From positions 250,206 through 314,205 of the forward strand of contig NZ_VCRA01000004.1 of NCBI RefSeq assembly GCF_005938385.1: a DNA stretch of 64,000 bases, written 5' to 3'. Within the stretch, counting starts at the first letter, position 1, and the number at the start of each line of letters is the position of its first letter. This document shows positions 17,346 through 25,973 of this stretch, one piece after another. A program made the position numbers and the translations under genes. Source of the DNA: Paenibacillus mesophilus (GTDB taxonomy: Bacteria; Bacillota; Bacilli; Paenibacillales; NBRC-103111). The notes beneath the pieces are model-generated. The model saw only the letters and a list, made by a program, of their open reading frames with translations. It was not told where the DNA came from and searched no databases.

Positions 17346-17951
17346 GCGCCGCACCTTCTCCACCGCTTCCTTGCTGCTTTTGACACGGAGCTTTTTCAGC
17401 ATTTTGTTGACTTGGTTTTTCAACGTACTTTCCGCTTTGAACAGCTTCCGGCCGATTTGCGGTTGGGAATATCCCTCCTCCAGCAAATCGAACAGCTCCC
17501 GCTCCGCCCCGGTCAATGGCTGCAGCTGCTCCTGGCGCTTCAACCGGGCGAACTCTTTTAGTAGCACATCCATCGGATTATTGCTCCTGAGCGCTCCGCG
17601 AATCGTTTGCGGCAGCGTCCGGTAATCCGTTTTCACCACATATTGAACCGCTCCGGCCGTAAATGCCTGAGTAATAACCGCTTCGTCCTCCAAGGAGGTA
17701 AGCATGATCACTTTGGCTTGCCGTGCGTCAAGCAGTTCCATGACGGCGTAAATGCCGTCCAGCCGCCCCGGCGTGAGACAAATGTCCATCAAAGCCACGT
17801 CGAACTCGAGCGTCCCGGCCAGGCGGACCGCTTCCTCCCGGCTCGTCGCAGCTCCGATGACGAGCATATCGTCTTCCTTATTTAGATAAGCGGTCATCGC
17901 TTTGATCCAGTCCGGATCGTCCTCGACAATGAACACTTTAATTCGGCTCAT
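17268..17951 (-). CDS. response regulator with LuxR-like helix-turn-helix
   Basis: A 227-residue protein: CheY-like receiver (~1-120) with acidic residues 10-12, phospho-acceptor D56 (ALMDICLTP), and KTDY in place of the usual KP motif near residue 109; then an output domain (~145-205) with a helix-turn-helix (AERELFDLLEEGYSQPQIG, STLKNQVNKMLKKL). Its ATG overlaps the stop of the kinase gene (ATGA), so the two form a two-component pair. The C-terminal tail MPEPSDREETGGGDG is low-complexity and is the last copy of the 78-bp repeat, so the true ancestral C-terminus may have been either shorter or longer. Target genes are unknown. Confidence 0.88.
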   Translation of the reverse strand: MSRIKVFIVEDDPDWIKAMTAYLNKEDDMLVIGAATSREEAVRLAGTLEFDVALMDICLTPGRLDGIYAVMELLDARQAKVIMLTSLEDEAVITQAFTAGAVQYVVKTDYRTLPQTIRGALRSNNPMDVLLKEFARLKRQEQLQPLTGAERELFDLLEEGYSQPQIGRKLFKAESTLKNQVNKMLKKLRVKSSKEAVEKVRRGGLMPEPSDREETGGGDGIGKDGEG

Positions 17952-19375
17952 TCCGCCGACTCCTCCTTGCCGCTCGGATCTCTATCCAACTTGCCAGCCC
18001 CGGCTTCCGATATCCGCTTCTTCGCCGGAAACAATAGCTTTACCGTCGTTCCCGCCCCTGCACCGCTTTCCACTTCGATCGATCCGCCGCTTTGACGCAT
18101 CACTTGGTAGCAATAAGTTAACCCGAGTCCGTAGTTGCCTCGTGCGGTATTCGTCTTCGTTGTGTAGAAAGGCTCGAATACTCGCTGCAGCCGCTCCTTC
18201 GGTATACCCGGTCCGTTATCCCGGAACGAAAGCTCGATGCCTCGTTTCTTGTCCTCCATCCGCACGATCAGCCGGCCGCCGTTTTGCATCGCTTCGATCG
18301 CATTGCTTAATATATTGGATATGACCTCGCTAATATGAACCCGGTCGCCCAGCAGCATGGGATCGCACTCGAACCCCGTTTCTACCGCAATCCCGTTTCG
18401 TTCCAGCTCGGACGACCTGCGAAGTAAACATTCCGCCACCCATACCGCCAGCCGAAGCGGCCGTTCCTCCAGAATAATATGCTGCGTCTGACCGTGAATG
18501 CGGCCTACCATCCGTTGCATATGATCGGCAGACTTGACGATCAGGTCGAGCTGCTCCGCCGTTTCTTCGTCCTGCGGATCGAGTGATGCTTTGACGTTTT
18601 CCGCGCACATCGAGATTTTGGCGATTTCGTTCTTGATCGTATGGTTGAGCATAGCCGTTCCTGAACCGACCGCCTTCATTGCACTTTCTAGCGGGTCCCG
18701 CTCGATCTTCACCTTAACTCCGAGCACCCCGGAGCCGAATGCAAACGCCACGCCGGCGAGCAGAGAGTAAGCAATGAAGAAGGCGACGTAATTGAAAAAA
18801 TGGAACCCTGGGTCCCACACACTCGCTACGTTAATAAAAACCGCAATCGCAATCAGTGTCGGCACGACCAGCACTGCTACGGCAAGACGCTCCTTTCTTC
18901 TCCAACGGTTACGCTCCCGGACGAAGGAGGCGATCAGCAGCCAGCACGAAGCCCCATAATAAGGCGCGGCCCAGAGAAGCAGCAGCAGAAAAAAATAGTT
19001 CGTCTCCGTTACGGCCGCATAGGCCGCTGCCGTTGCCGCAGGCGGAATCAACAGAAGAAGTTTCAGTCTCGTTCGCTGCGAAGATCGCGGGAGTCGCTCC
19101 GAATAAACGATACAAAACACGAGCACACCGTAAGGGGTAAGGGTATGATTGATAATCTCCAGTCCCGCAACCATAAGCCGGAGCGCTTCCAACCATGGGG
19201 ACGTACTCGCTTGGATAGCCAGCGCAGGCAGCGCATCTTCGCGGATGAAGCCGGCCAGCCCGCCAACACTCGCGAATAAGAGGAAAAAAGACGCCCACCG
19301 GTTGGCCTCGCGCTTCGGATGCAGCAGGAACAACACAATAGCGGCCGACAGCAATGCAGCGAAATAAACGAGCAT
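17948..19375 (-). CDS. membrane sensor histidine kinase
   Basis: The start is chosen at the ATG at 19375 (MLVYFAALLS) because AAGGGTGAG precedes it; a TTG at 19405 is in frame but poorly supported. The 475-residue protein has six to seven TM segments in the first ~225 residues, then a dimerisation helix with H245 in LNHTIKNE, and a HATPase domain with ISNILSNAIEA (N-box), DNGPGIP (G1) and NYGLGLTYCYQVM (G2). The multi-helix sensor resembles 7TM-type receptors, suggesting a membrane or small-molecule signal. The gene is translationally coupled to the response regulator downstream. The stimulus cannot be inferred. Confidence 0.88.
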   Translation of the reverse strand: MLVYFAALLSAAIVLFLLHPKREANRWASFFLLFASVGGLAGFIREDALPALAIQASTSPWLEALRLMVAGLEIINHTLTPYGVLVFCIVYSERLPRSSQRTRLKLLLLIPPAATAAAYAAVTETNYFFLLLLLWAAPYYGASCWLLIASFVRERNRWRRKERLAVAVLVVPTLIAIAVFINVASVWDPGFHFFNYVAFFIAYSLLAGVAFAFGSGVLGVKVKIERDPLESAMKAVGSGTAMLNHTIKNEIAKISMCAENVKASLDPQDEETAEQLDLIVKSADHMQRMVGRIHGQTQHIILEERPLRLAVWVAECLLRRSSELERNGIAVETGFECDPMLLGDRVHISEVISNILSNAIEAMQNGGRLIVRMEDKKRGIELSFRDNGPGIPKERLQRVFEPFYTTKTNTARGNYGLGLTYCYQVMRQSGGSIEVESGAGAGTTVKLLFPAKKRISEAGAGKLDRDPSGKEESAE

Positions 19376-19561
19376 CCTCTCACCCTTTACTCCGGTCTGG
19401 TTCAACAGTGCTGCTCCATGGCAGCTTTTTCATTCCATTGGTTCCATTTTGTCTAATAGAAAGCCTCCTCGCTTCCTACAAAGGCGAACCGTCTTAGCAC
19501 GATCATACCCTCGAATGGCCCCCCGTTCAAGCGGACCAATGCCGCTCCAATACCAAAAGAC

Positions 19562-19583
19562 CTCCCCCTGAAAAAGGGAAGGC
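19562..19583 (-). terminator. hairpin terminator after the lactonase gene
   Basis: Arms cctcccc and gggaagg pair on the minus strand with one G-T pair and are followed by a T-rich run (tctttt). It is 26 bases past the lactonase stop codon. Confidence 0.6.
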
Positions 19584-19608
19584 CCGTTTGTTCAGTATAG
19601 CCGAGCAT

Positions 19609-20691
19609 TCATTCTGCCGGAAATACGGCCATCTTCACGCACACCGGCTTCGAAGCCTGCGCCGAATTCCCTGTGTATTCGAGCTTTCCGCTTTCTTGAT
19701 TTACCCGGAATACGACGATGTTGTCCGAATCGCGGTTGGCCGCCAGGAGGTAGTCTCCGTCCGGCGAAAGCGAGAAATGCCGCGGATGTCCGCCACGAGT
19801 GGACGTGTGCTCTACCAAGGACAGTTTGCCGGAATCCGAATCGATGGAGTAGACGACAATCGAGTCATGCCCCCGATTGGAACCGTAAAGATAGTTTCCG
19901 TCCGGGGAAACCTGCACTTCCGCACAAGCGTTTTCGCCTTCGAATTCCGCGGGCAGCGTGGACACGACTTCCAACGTTTGCAACGTCCCCTCTGCAGCGT
20001 TATAACGGAACGACGTAATCGTGGAGTCCAACTCATTGATAACAAAGGCATACGCCCCGCTCGGGTGGAACGCCAAATGCCGCGGCCCCGCTCCCGGCTG
20101 CACGGCCGTGTCGCCGTGAAACTCCAATGTACCGGCTTCCGCATTTAAACGGTACGCGCGAATGCGGTCCAGCCCCAGATCCGACACGAACACAAACCGA
20201 TTGTCCGGACTGAAAAACGCCGAGTGCGGATGAGGCCGATCCTGCCTTTCGGGATGCACGCTGCCGCCCTCATGCCACTGCGCGTCCAACAGTCTGCCGA
20301 TCGTTTCGCCTTCACCGATTTCAACAAGCCCCACTTGTCCGCCCGAGTAGCTCGCCACCACAAAGAAACGATCTCCCGCATCGCGCTGAATATGGCAAGT
20401 CGTCGTATCCACCGTACCCGCGCGATTCAATTCCCGCAGCTTCCCTTGTACCGGATCTATCGCAAACGACACTGCCGCACCTTGGCGCCGCCCGTCTTCG
20501 AGCCGTTCTCCGATCGCATACAATCGTCTTTTCCCGGCATCCAAGCTTAGGAAGGTAGGATTTTGCACGCCAGCCACTTGATCCAGCCGCGACAAAGCCC
20601 CATTCTCCATATCCATGCTATATACATAAATTCCGTTGTCCGCCGCCTCCGCATAAGATCCGATAAACACCAGCATCTTCTTGTCCGTCAC
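19609..20691 (-). CDS. lactonase family protein (6-phosphogluconolactonase-like, beta-propeller)
   Basis: A 360-residue cytosolic protein with a GTG start and a GAGGAGG site 9 bases upstream. It has the seven-bladed propeller pattern of the YbhE/YkgB-type lactonases: FIGSYAEAADNGIYVYSMD at the start, and repeated blade signatures such as HPHSAFFSPDNRFVFVSDLG, GPRHLAFHPSGAYAFVINEL, VSPDGNYLYGSNRG and HPRHFSLSPDGDYLLAANR. In B. subtilis the homologue (pgl/ykgB) hydrolyses 6-phosphogluconolactone in the pentose phosphate pathway. Many paralogues exist in Paenibacillus, so a different lactone is possible. Monocistronic, with its own terminator. Confidence 0.88.
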   Translation of the reverse strand: MTDKKMLVFIGSYAEAADNGIYVYSMDMENGALSRLDQVAGVQNPTFLSLDAGKRRLYAIGERLEDGRRQGAAVSFAIDPVQGKLRELNRAGTVDTTTCHIQRDAGDRFFVVASYSGGQVGLVEIGEGETIGRLLDAQWHEGGSVHPERQDRPHPHSAFFSPDNRFVFVSDLGLDRIRAYRLNAEAGTLEFHGDTAVQPGAGPRHLAFHPSGAYAFVINELDSTITSFRYNAAEGTLQTLEVVSTLPAEFEGENACAEVQVSPDGNYLYGSNRGHDSIVVYSIDSDSGKLSLVEHTSTRGGHPRHFSLSPDGDYLLAANRDSDNIVVFRVNQESGKLEYTGNSAQASKPVCVKMAVFPAE

Positions 20692-20936
20692 CGTTTCGTT
20701 CCTCCTCTATATACGCATTACGCTTTCCTTAAGAGTACACTTTCCCTCGGAGGGAAAGCAAACGATAAAGAGACAAACCCTGCCCCCTTACAACCTTAGT
20801 GGCAAAAACGCGCTTATTAGAGCCAAGTGACCGCCAAATTTTTCCGCTATTGCCCACGAACCAGCAAAAACCGGTGGAATAACGTCGAAAATTTCCGCTA
20901 ACCAAGTCGACGAGAGCACCTGCTGGCTCAAGCAAA

Positions 20937-20972
20937 ACAAAAAAAGAGCCCCCGCCAATCGGCAAGGACTCT
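20937..20972 (-). terminator. rho-independent terminator of the tRNA operon
   Basis: Read on the minus strand, 12-bp arms (agagtccttgcc / ggcgggggctct, with three G-T pairs) and a 4-base loop are followed by seven T. It lies 16 bases beyond the tRNA-Leu gene. Confidence 0.9.
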
Positions 20973-20987
20973 CGTTCGTTTGTGTAA

Positions 20988-21070
20988 TGCGGTCGGAGAG
21001 ACTCGAACTCTCACGGGCGTACGCCCACTACCCCCTCAAGATAGCGTGTCTGCCATTCCACCACGACCGC
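20988..21070 (-). tRNA. tRNA-Leu (GAG)
   Basis: On the minus strand a 7-bp acceptor stem GCGGTCG/CGACCGC, a long variable arm (GGGCGTACGCCC) and a TTCGAGT T-loop fold into a class II tRNA. The anticodon stem CTATC/GGTAG encloses TTGAGGG, giving anticodon GAG. CCA is not encoded. Last gene of the cluster. Confidence 0.93.
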
Positions 21071-21103
21071 AGGTTAGAGAGTTGTAAGGTTCAACTCTAC
21101 ATA

Positions 21104-21176
21104 TGAGCCATGTAGGACTCGAACCTACGACACCCTGATTAAAAGTCAGGTGCTCTACCAACTGAGCTAATGGCTC
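21104..21176 (-). tRNA. tRNA-Lys (TTT)
   Basis: On the minus strand GAGCCAT/ATGGCTC acceptor arms, D-loop AGCTCAGTTGGTAGAGC, anticodon loop CTTTTAA and T-arm with GTTCGAGTC. CCA is not encoded. Confidence 0.95.
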
Positions 21177-21254
21177 GGGGAAGCCAAAATAAAAAATGAC
21201 CCGTTAAGGGATGCTCTTTCGCGTTTCCATTCCCGCTTAAGAGGGAAAAAGAAA

Positions 21255-21326
21255 TGACCCGTAGGGGATTCGAACCCCTGTTACCTCCGTGAAAGGGAGG
21301 TGTCTTAACCCCTTGACCAACGGGCC
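21255..21326 (-). tRNA. tRNA-Glu (TTC)
   Basis: On the minus strand GGCCCGT/ACGGGTC acceptor arms, anticodon loop CTTTCAC giving TTC, and T-loop GGTTCGAATCC. CCA is not encoded. Confidence 0.95.
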
Positions 21327-21730
21327 GCCTTATACTTTGTATCGCCGCCCTTCGAGGCGACAAATGTTATTATAGCGGATAACTTGTTTGCTGACAAGCC
21401 CTTTTTCATGTTTTTTAACGAAAAATGCGGAAACGATTCGCCTTGTCCGTTTCTCCAGGAAATCTGCTGCACTTCCCCGTTTCGGAACCGACAGTGGCAT
21501 CGTTCAAAGCTCTGTGTTAACTTTCACGATCATGATACTCCTTTATCTTATTTTGGACTTGAGCGTCGATGAATATGCAACTCATGCTAAAGTAAACCAT
21601 TTCTCCGGCCTTACGGCCTTCAAGATTGTGAAGTTCTTGCATACGAGCCACCGGCGTTAGCGGAATACAGTTCCGTTGATAAGATTTGTTTGCTTAGAGA
21701 CCCCTCTTTTCGGGTTCTCCCCCTTTTTTC

Positions 21731-21771
21731 TCCGTAAAAAAAGCCGCCAACTTGGCGACTTTTTTTACGGA
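21731..21771. terminator. long hairpin between repeat copies
   Basis: An 18-bp stem with a single mismatch (tccgtaaaaaaagccgcc against ggcgactttttttacgga) around a short aactt loop. It could act as a bidirectional terminator or as a processing stem within the tRNA transcript. Confidence 0.65.
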
Positions 21772-21880
21772 GAAAGAGGGATACTCTCCGGCCTCACGGC
21801 CTCCGAGACTGCGAAGCCTATCCTCACGAAAACTTATGCTCCGACGCCCCCTCTTCTTCGGGTTCTCATCCCTCTAATGT

Positions 21881-21906
21881 AAAAAGCCGCTCATCAGCGG
21901 CTTTTT
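21881..21906. terminator. hairpin between the two 103-bp repeats
   Basis: Arms aaaaagccgct / agcggcttttt pair perfectly around a 4-base loop, with A and T tracts on both sides. It has the form of a bidirectional rho-independent terminator but sits within a presumed tRNA operon. Confidence 0.65.
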
Positions 21907-22032
21907 AAGCTTATTCTACGGAGAAAGAGGGATACTCTCCGGCCTCACGGCCTCCGAGACTGCGAAGCCTATCCTCACGAAAACTTATGCTCCGACGCCC
22001 CCTCTTCTTCGGGTTCTCACCTTTCTCCAAAT

Positions 22033-22060
22033 AAAAAAGCCGCCAACTTGGCGACTTTTT
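22033..22060. terminator. hairpin next to tRNA-Ser
   Basis: aaaaaagccgcc aact tggcgacttttt: nearly the same stem as at 21731-21771, placed directly after the 3' end of tRNA-Ser on the minus strand. Confidence 0.6.
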
Positions 22061-22063
22061 CTA

Positions 22064-22149
22064 CGGAGAAAGAGGGATTCGAACCCTCGCGGCTGTTACA
22101 CCCTAACGCTTTAGCAAAGCGCCCCCTTCGGCCTCTTGGGTATCTCTCC
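22064..22149 (-). tRNA. tRNA-Ser (GCT)
   Basis: Class II tRNA on the minus strand: acceptor GGAGAGA/TTTCTCC with discriminator G, anticodon stem GCGCT/AGCGT around TTGCTAA giving GCT, a long variable arm and T-loop GGTTCGAATCC. Its 3' end is copied in the repeats at 21766 and 21917. Confidence 0.93.
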
Positions 22150-22183
22150 AAAGCTTCCCAACCTTCGATGGGGATAAGAAAAG

Positions 22184-22256
22184 CTCCCCGAACAGGACTC
22201 GAACCTGTGACAACTCGGTTAACAGCCGAGTGCTCTACCAACTGAGCTATCAGGGA
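22184..22256 (-). tRNA. tRNA-Asn (GTT)
   Basis: On the minus strand acceptor TCCCTGA/TCGGGGA, anticodon stem CTCGG/CCGAG around CTGTTAA giving GTT, and T-loop GGTTCGAGTCC. First tRNA of the cluster, 19 bases after the sprT-like gene. Confidence 0.95.
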
Positions 22257-22275
22257 ACGTACAAGTATTAAATTA

Positions 22276-22749
22276 TCATGAATCCGGTCCTAAGTCAAGC
22301 GCGAGCAATCTCAGCTTTCCCCGGCACTTCCCGCAAGCATATTTGCTTGGATCCATCCGGCGTTTGCGCATATATGAAGTTCCGCACGAAACGCATTCCA
22401 GCTTATACCGGTAAGCTTGAGCCTTTTTCCGCATACCGAGCGACTGGCAATACCGGGTGCCGCCCACCTCCGCCAGCAGCTTCTTGAAGTCCGCGTCCTG
22501 ATGCTTGTAGCCTTTTCGCTGCAAATGCAGATGATAATGGCACAGCTCGTGCTTGATGATCTTCTCGACTTCCTCCGCTCCGAACGCCTCATACTGGTGC
22601 CAGCTAATGTCGATATTGTGCGACCGCATAAAATAACGCCCCCCGGTCGTCCGAAGTCTCCGATTAAACGTCGCCCGATGCAGAAAAGGCCGTTTGAAAT
22701 ATTGCAACGACACCCGTTCTATCCATTGCTGCAGCTCCTTGTCGTCCAT
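22276..22749 (-). CDS. SprT-family zinc protein
   Basis: The start is placed at the ATG at 22749 (MDDKELQQ), which follows GGGGAGGAGAGG; the protein has 157 residues. It carries the metalloprotease-like motif HELCHYHLH (HExxH) near residue 80, the RxxY-type YFKRPF start, and a C-terminal zinc-ribbon with two Cys pairs (CVSCG and CGKC). This matches the Bacillus SprT-like protein YdcK, encoded near tex in B. subtilis as here. Eukaryotic SPRTN cleaves DNA-protein crosslinks; the bacterial role is not settled. It precedes the tRNA cluster on the same strand. Confidence 0.9.
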   Translation of the reverse strand: MDDKELQQWIERVSLQYFKRPFLHRATFNRRLRTTGGRYFMRSHNIDISWHQYEAFGAEEVEKIIKHELCHYHLHLQRKGYKHQDADFKKLLAEVGGTRYCQSLGMRKKAQAYRYKLECVSCGTSYMRKRRMDPSKYACGKCRGKLRLLALDLGPDS

Positions 22750-22888
22750 ACCTCTCCTCCCCCGAAACGGACATGCCCGGCGCAATCCTTTACTTGAATT
22801 TTTACTCGATCATACGCTAAACTGTCAAGTAGAATGAAACGGACCGACGCGCTCGCGAGCGTCAACCCGAGAGGAGAACGAGACCGAT

Positions 22889-23248
22889 ATGCCCAAGATG
22901 AGATATGCCGTCCTGAAGCTCGGCGATATTCTGGAATTTGTCGAGATGCCGGCAGACCATGTTTACCAGCTGACCGCTCTAAATCGCCGCCTGCACAAGG
23001 AGCTGGACAAGCTTACCGCCGCGAATGTGCCCAGCCTTCCGCACGTCGTAGCCGAATGCGATACGCTTGACATCGTAGACAACGCTTGCCCGATCGTGCA
23101 CGGACTGAAGTACATGAACGAGCTGGAACAAGCCTTTGCCTCGCTGGACGAGAAATCGTACCCGCTTATTTCGCTGCTAACGGAAATCCGGGCGCTCCAA
23201 GCCCAACTCGAGCAGTGGTACGAAGAGGACGAAGAATACAATTCCTGA
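22889..23248 (+). CDS. hypothetical protein, 119 aa
   Basis: The ATG follows GAGAGGAGAACGAG. The product is mostly alpha-helical and acidic, with a conserved-looking start (MRYAVLKLGDILEFVEMP), a helix of the form ALNRRLHKELDKL, and a very acidic C-terminus (EQWYEEDEEYNS). No domain is recognised. It is divergent from the sprT-like gene (139-base spacer) and lies upstream of cmpA. The ribosome-binding site and codon-like composition support a real gene. It might be a small cytosolic regulatory or structural protein; no function is proposed. Confidence 0.65.
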   Translation: MPKMRYAVLKLGDILEFVEMPADHVYQLTALNRRLHKELDKLTAANVPSLPHVVAECDTLDIVDNACPIVHGLKYMNELEQAFASLDEKSYPLISLLTEIRALQAQLEQWYEEDEEYNS

Positions 23249-23360
23249 ACTGCCGCAGCACTTTTTCCATAACAGGACCTGCACCACATCCGCTCTTTCC
23301 CCATATCCTATAGGTAAGTGCACAGCAAGAACGAGACCTTGGGAAAGAGGGGATGAAGCT

Positions 23361-23504
23361 ATGCCGCAGTGGCTTTGCCATCAACTGGAGAAAGCGTTCC
23401 GCAAGAAGGATACCCGGCAAATTCGGCTGCTGAACGATTGCTGGTTCTTTTATCGAACCAAAATCACCGACTCGAAGGAGTCCGTTCATATATCCCGACA
23501 ATAA
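23361..23504 (+). CDS. cmpA: cortex morphogenetic protein CmpA
   Basis: This short gene codes for 47 residues. MPQWLCHQLEKAF, QIRLLNDCWFFYR are near-diagnostic of CmpA, a sporulation protein that in B. subtilis (37 residues) acts with the coat protein SpoIVA and ClpXP as a checkpoint on envelope assembly and cortex formation. An AGAGGGGATG ribosome-binding region precedes the ATG. The C-terminal ten residues (TDSKESVHISRQ) extend beyond the Bacillus form. Its place between the sprT-like gene and tex matches Bacillus synteny. A strong terminator follows directly. This gene tells us the host is a spore-former. Confidence 0.88.
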   Translation: MPQWLCHQLEKAFRKKDTRQIRLLNDCWFFYRTKITDSKESVHISRQ

Positions 23505-23538
23505 CGCCCCGGAGAAAGCGTCCCCAGGGCGTTTTTTC
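23503..23538 (+). terminator. terminator of cmpA
   Basis: aacgccc / gggcgtt arms followed by six T, starting at the cmpA stop codon. Confidence 0.85.
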
Positions 23539-23632
23539 TTATACACTTTTCCGTTGCTTTAGTTCTTGCCGCTCCTCCCGGTAGCCGCTTGCCTCATCCC
23601 GCTACATAACGACGCAAGCAGCACACCGGCAA

Positions 23633-25873
23633 TTACTTATTCGGGCTTTTCATCGTCAGACCAACGCGGCCCTTTTTGAGATCCACGTTCAATACCCATA
23701 CCGTTACCGTATCTCCTACCGACACCACATCCATCGGATGCTTCACAAACGTATCGCTCATCTGCGAAATATGGACGAGCCCGTCATTTTTGATTCCGAT
23801 ATCGACAAAAGCCCCGAAGTCGATGACGTTGCGGACGGTCCCTTGCAGCTGCATGCCCGGCGTCAAATCTTCAATCTGCAGCACATCCGTCCGGAAAATC
23901 GGCGGAGGCAGCTCCTCGCGCGGATCGCGACCCGGCTTCTGCAAGCTGTCCAGTATGTCTCTCAGCGTCGGTACTCCGACGTTCAGCTTCGGCGCAAGTG
24001 ACTCCACATCGGCATGCTGCAGCTTCTCCTTCAGCTCCTTAGATCCAAGCTGGGACAGTTCCAGACGAAGCTCCTGGAACAAACGGTCCACCACCTCATA
24101 CGACTCCGGATGAATGGGAGTATTATCGAGAGGACTTACACCGTCGCTAACGCGCATAAATCCGACGCATTGCTCGAACGTCTTCGCACCGAGCCTCGGT
24201 ACCTTTTGCAGCTGCTTGCGGTCCTTGAACTTGCCGTTTTCCTCGCGGTACTTCACGATGTTCTTGGCGATCGTGCCGTTAATGCCCGATACGTACGACA
24301 GCAGCGACGGAGAAGCGGTGTTCAGATCGACGCCGACATGGTTGACGGCCGATTCCACGACAACCTTCAAACTTTCCTCCAAATGCTTTTGCGCCACGTC
24401 ATGCTGGTATTGCCCGACACCGATCGCCTTCGGCTCGATTTTCACCAATTCCGCCAAAGGATCCTGCAAACGCCGGGCGATCGAGATCGCGCTCCGCTCC
24501 GCAACATCCAGCTTAGGAAATTCTTCCGCAGCCAGCTTCGAGGCCGAGTACACGCTCGCTCCCGCTTCATTGACGATCAAATACTGAAGCCCTCGCCCCT
24601 TCAGCTTCGCAATCAGATCGGCTATAAATTGCTCCGTTTCGCGGGAAGCCGTCCCGTTGCCAATCACGATCAGCTGCACGCCATACTTCTCTATCGCGGC
24701 TTTCACTTTTGCTTCGGCTTCGGCCACCTTATTATTTGGCGGCGTCGGATACACGACATCTATGTACAGCATTTTGCCCGTTTCATCGACTACGGCCAGC
24801 TTGCAGCCCGTCCGGAAAGCCGGGTCTACACCCAACACAACCTGCCCCTTAACGGGCGCCTGAAGCAGCAAATTGCGCAAATTTTCCGCGAAAATTTGAA
24901 TTGCGTGCTCCTCCGCTTTCTCCGTCAGCTCTCCCCGTACCTCGCGCTCGATCGAAGGAGCGATAAGCCGCTTGTAAGCATCCTCGATTACGAGCAGCAA
25001 CGTGCTTTTGACGATCGATTCACCTTTGACGATTTGTTTCGCGATGTAATCGTGAATACGTTCCGCCGGTACCTCCAGGCGAACCTTCAACACTTCCTCG
25101 CGTTCCCCGCGATTGATAGCGAGAGTACGATGCGGTGGAAGCTTACGAACCGGCTCCTGATACGAATAGTACATTTCGTATACGGACTCTTGCTCCGAGT
25201 CTTTCGCTTCGGTAGCAATAATGCCCTGGTCCTGCGTATATTTGCGAACCCAAGCGCGGATCTTCGCGTCGTCCGCCAAGTTTTCGGCGATAATGTCCAT
25301 GGCGCCCTGCACCGCATCCTCGGCCGTATTCACCTGCTTGTCCTCATCGATATATTTGGCCGCTTCCTGCTCAAGCGATCCTTGCCGCGGCTGTGCCATA
25401 ATCCAGATCGCCAGCGGCTCGAGTCCGCGTTCCTTGGCGACACTTGCGCGCGTTTTCCGCTTCTGCCGGTAAGGCCGGTACAAGTCCTCCACTTCCTGCA
25501 GCTTAACCGCCTGCTCGATCGAAGCGCGCAGCTCGTCCGTCAGCTTACCCTGCTCGTCGATGAGCCGGATCACTTCCAGCTTCCGATCTTCCAAATTACG
25601 CAAATATTGCAAACGCTCCTCGATATCCCGCAGCTGCGTCTCGTCCAGCTCACCGGTCATTTCCTTCCGGTACCGGGCGATAAACGGAATCGTATTCCCT
25701 TCATCCAACAAACCGACCGACGCCCGCACTTTAGTAGGCGGCAGCTGCAGCTCTTTGGCGACTTGCTTCAGGATGCGTTCCTCGCGAAGCGCTTTTTGCT
25801 CATCGGAAAGCTCGTATTTGCCGGCGTCCTGTCCTTGAACGTCCGTCCCTTTAGTTTCCTGTTCTTTGGCCAT
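23633..25873 (-). CDS. tex: Tex family RNA-binding transcription accessory protein
   Basis: A 746-residue protein of the highly conserved Tex family. In order: Tex-type N-terminal helical region (LPPTKVRASVGLLDEGNTIPFIARYRKE near 45-70), a YqgF/RNase H-like fold (VLGVDPAFRTGCKLAVVD near 345), helix-hairpin-helix units (LNTASPSLLSYVSGI), and a C-terminal S1 RNA-binding domain (~665-740; MQLQGTVRNVIDFGAFVDIG). The N-terminal leader (MAKEQETKGTDVQGQDAG) is poorly conserved. Tex binds nucleic acid and affects transcription and stress tolerance. In B. subtilis the homologue is YdcI, located near the sprT-like gene and cmpA, as here. Confidence 0.95.
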   Translation of the reverse strand: MAKEQETKGTDVQGQDAGKYELSDEQKALREERILKQVAKELQLPPTKVRASVGLLDEGNTIPFIARYRKEMTGELDETQLRDIEERLQYLRNLEDRKLEVIRLIDEQGKLTDELRASIEQAVKLQEVEDLYRPYRQKRKTRASVAKERGLEPLAIWIMAQPRQGSLEQEAAKYIDEDKQVNTAEDAVQGAMDIIAENLADDAKIRAWVRKYTQDQGIIATEAKDSEQESVYEMYYSYQEPVRKLPPHRTLAINRGEREEVLKVRLEVPAERIHDYIAKQIVKGESIVKSTLLLVIEDAYKRLIAPSIEREVRGELTEKAEEHAIQIFAENLRNLLLQAPVKGQVVLGVDPAFRTGCKLAVVDETGKMLYIDVVYPTPPNNKVAEAEAKVKAAIEKYGVQLIVIGNGTASRETEQFIADLIAKLKGRGLQYLIVNEAGASVYSASKLAAEEFPKLDVAERSAISIARRLQDPLAELVKIEPKAIGVGQYQHDVAQKHLEESLKVVVESAVNHVGVDLNTASPSLLSYVSGINGTIAKNIVKYREENGKFKDRKQLQKVPRLGAKTFEQCVGFMRVSDGVSPLDNTPIHPESYEVVDRLFQELRLELSQLGSKELKEKLQHADVESLAPKLNVGVPTLRDILDSLQKPGRDPREELPPPIFRTDVLQIEDLTPGMQLQGTVRNVIDFGAFVDIGIKNDGLVHISQMSDTFVKHPMDVVSVGDTVTVWVLNVDLKKGRVGLTMKSPNK

Positions 25874-25973
25874 GATCTACCTCTTTCATACTGATGTTAA
25901 GTACAGTCCCTGTAAATTCGCTAGAATTCACAGTTATTTCCGCATGTCCAAGCGGATAAAAGCATCTTCTCTG

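Larger units (their letters stand above)
21327..22063. repeat. inter-tRNA repeat block, 151-bp period, with hairpins
   Basis: This 737-base gap between tRNA-Ser and tRNA-Glu holds no convincing gene. Two identical 103-base copies lie at 21766-21868 and 21917-22019, and a diverged third copy at about 21598-21720 (tctccggccttacggcc versus tctccggcctcacggcc). Each intact copy begins with tacggagaaagagggat, the same bases as the end of tRNA-Ser and its flank (from 22062), and ends with a run (cgccccctcttcttcggg) partly like the tRNA-Ser 5' half. The units therefore look like remodelled tRNA-Ser duplications. Hairpins with A/T tracts separate them. Confidence 0.8.

Noticed and set aside
21766..22019. 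repeat copies as functional tRNA genes
   Set aside because: They share only the 3' end and part of the 5' half with tRNA-Ser; no complete anticodon arm or T-arm can be folded.
24014..25894. 626-codon open frame on the plus strand
   Set aside because: Antisense to tex; no domain or start signal.
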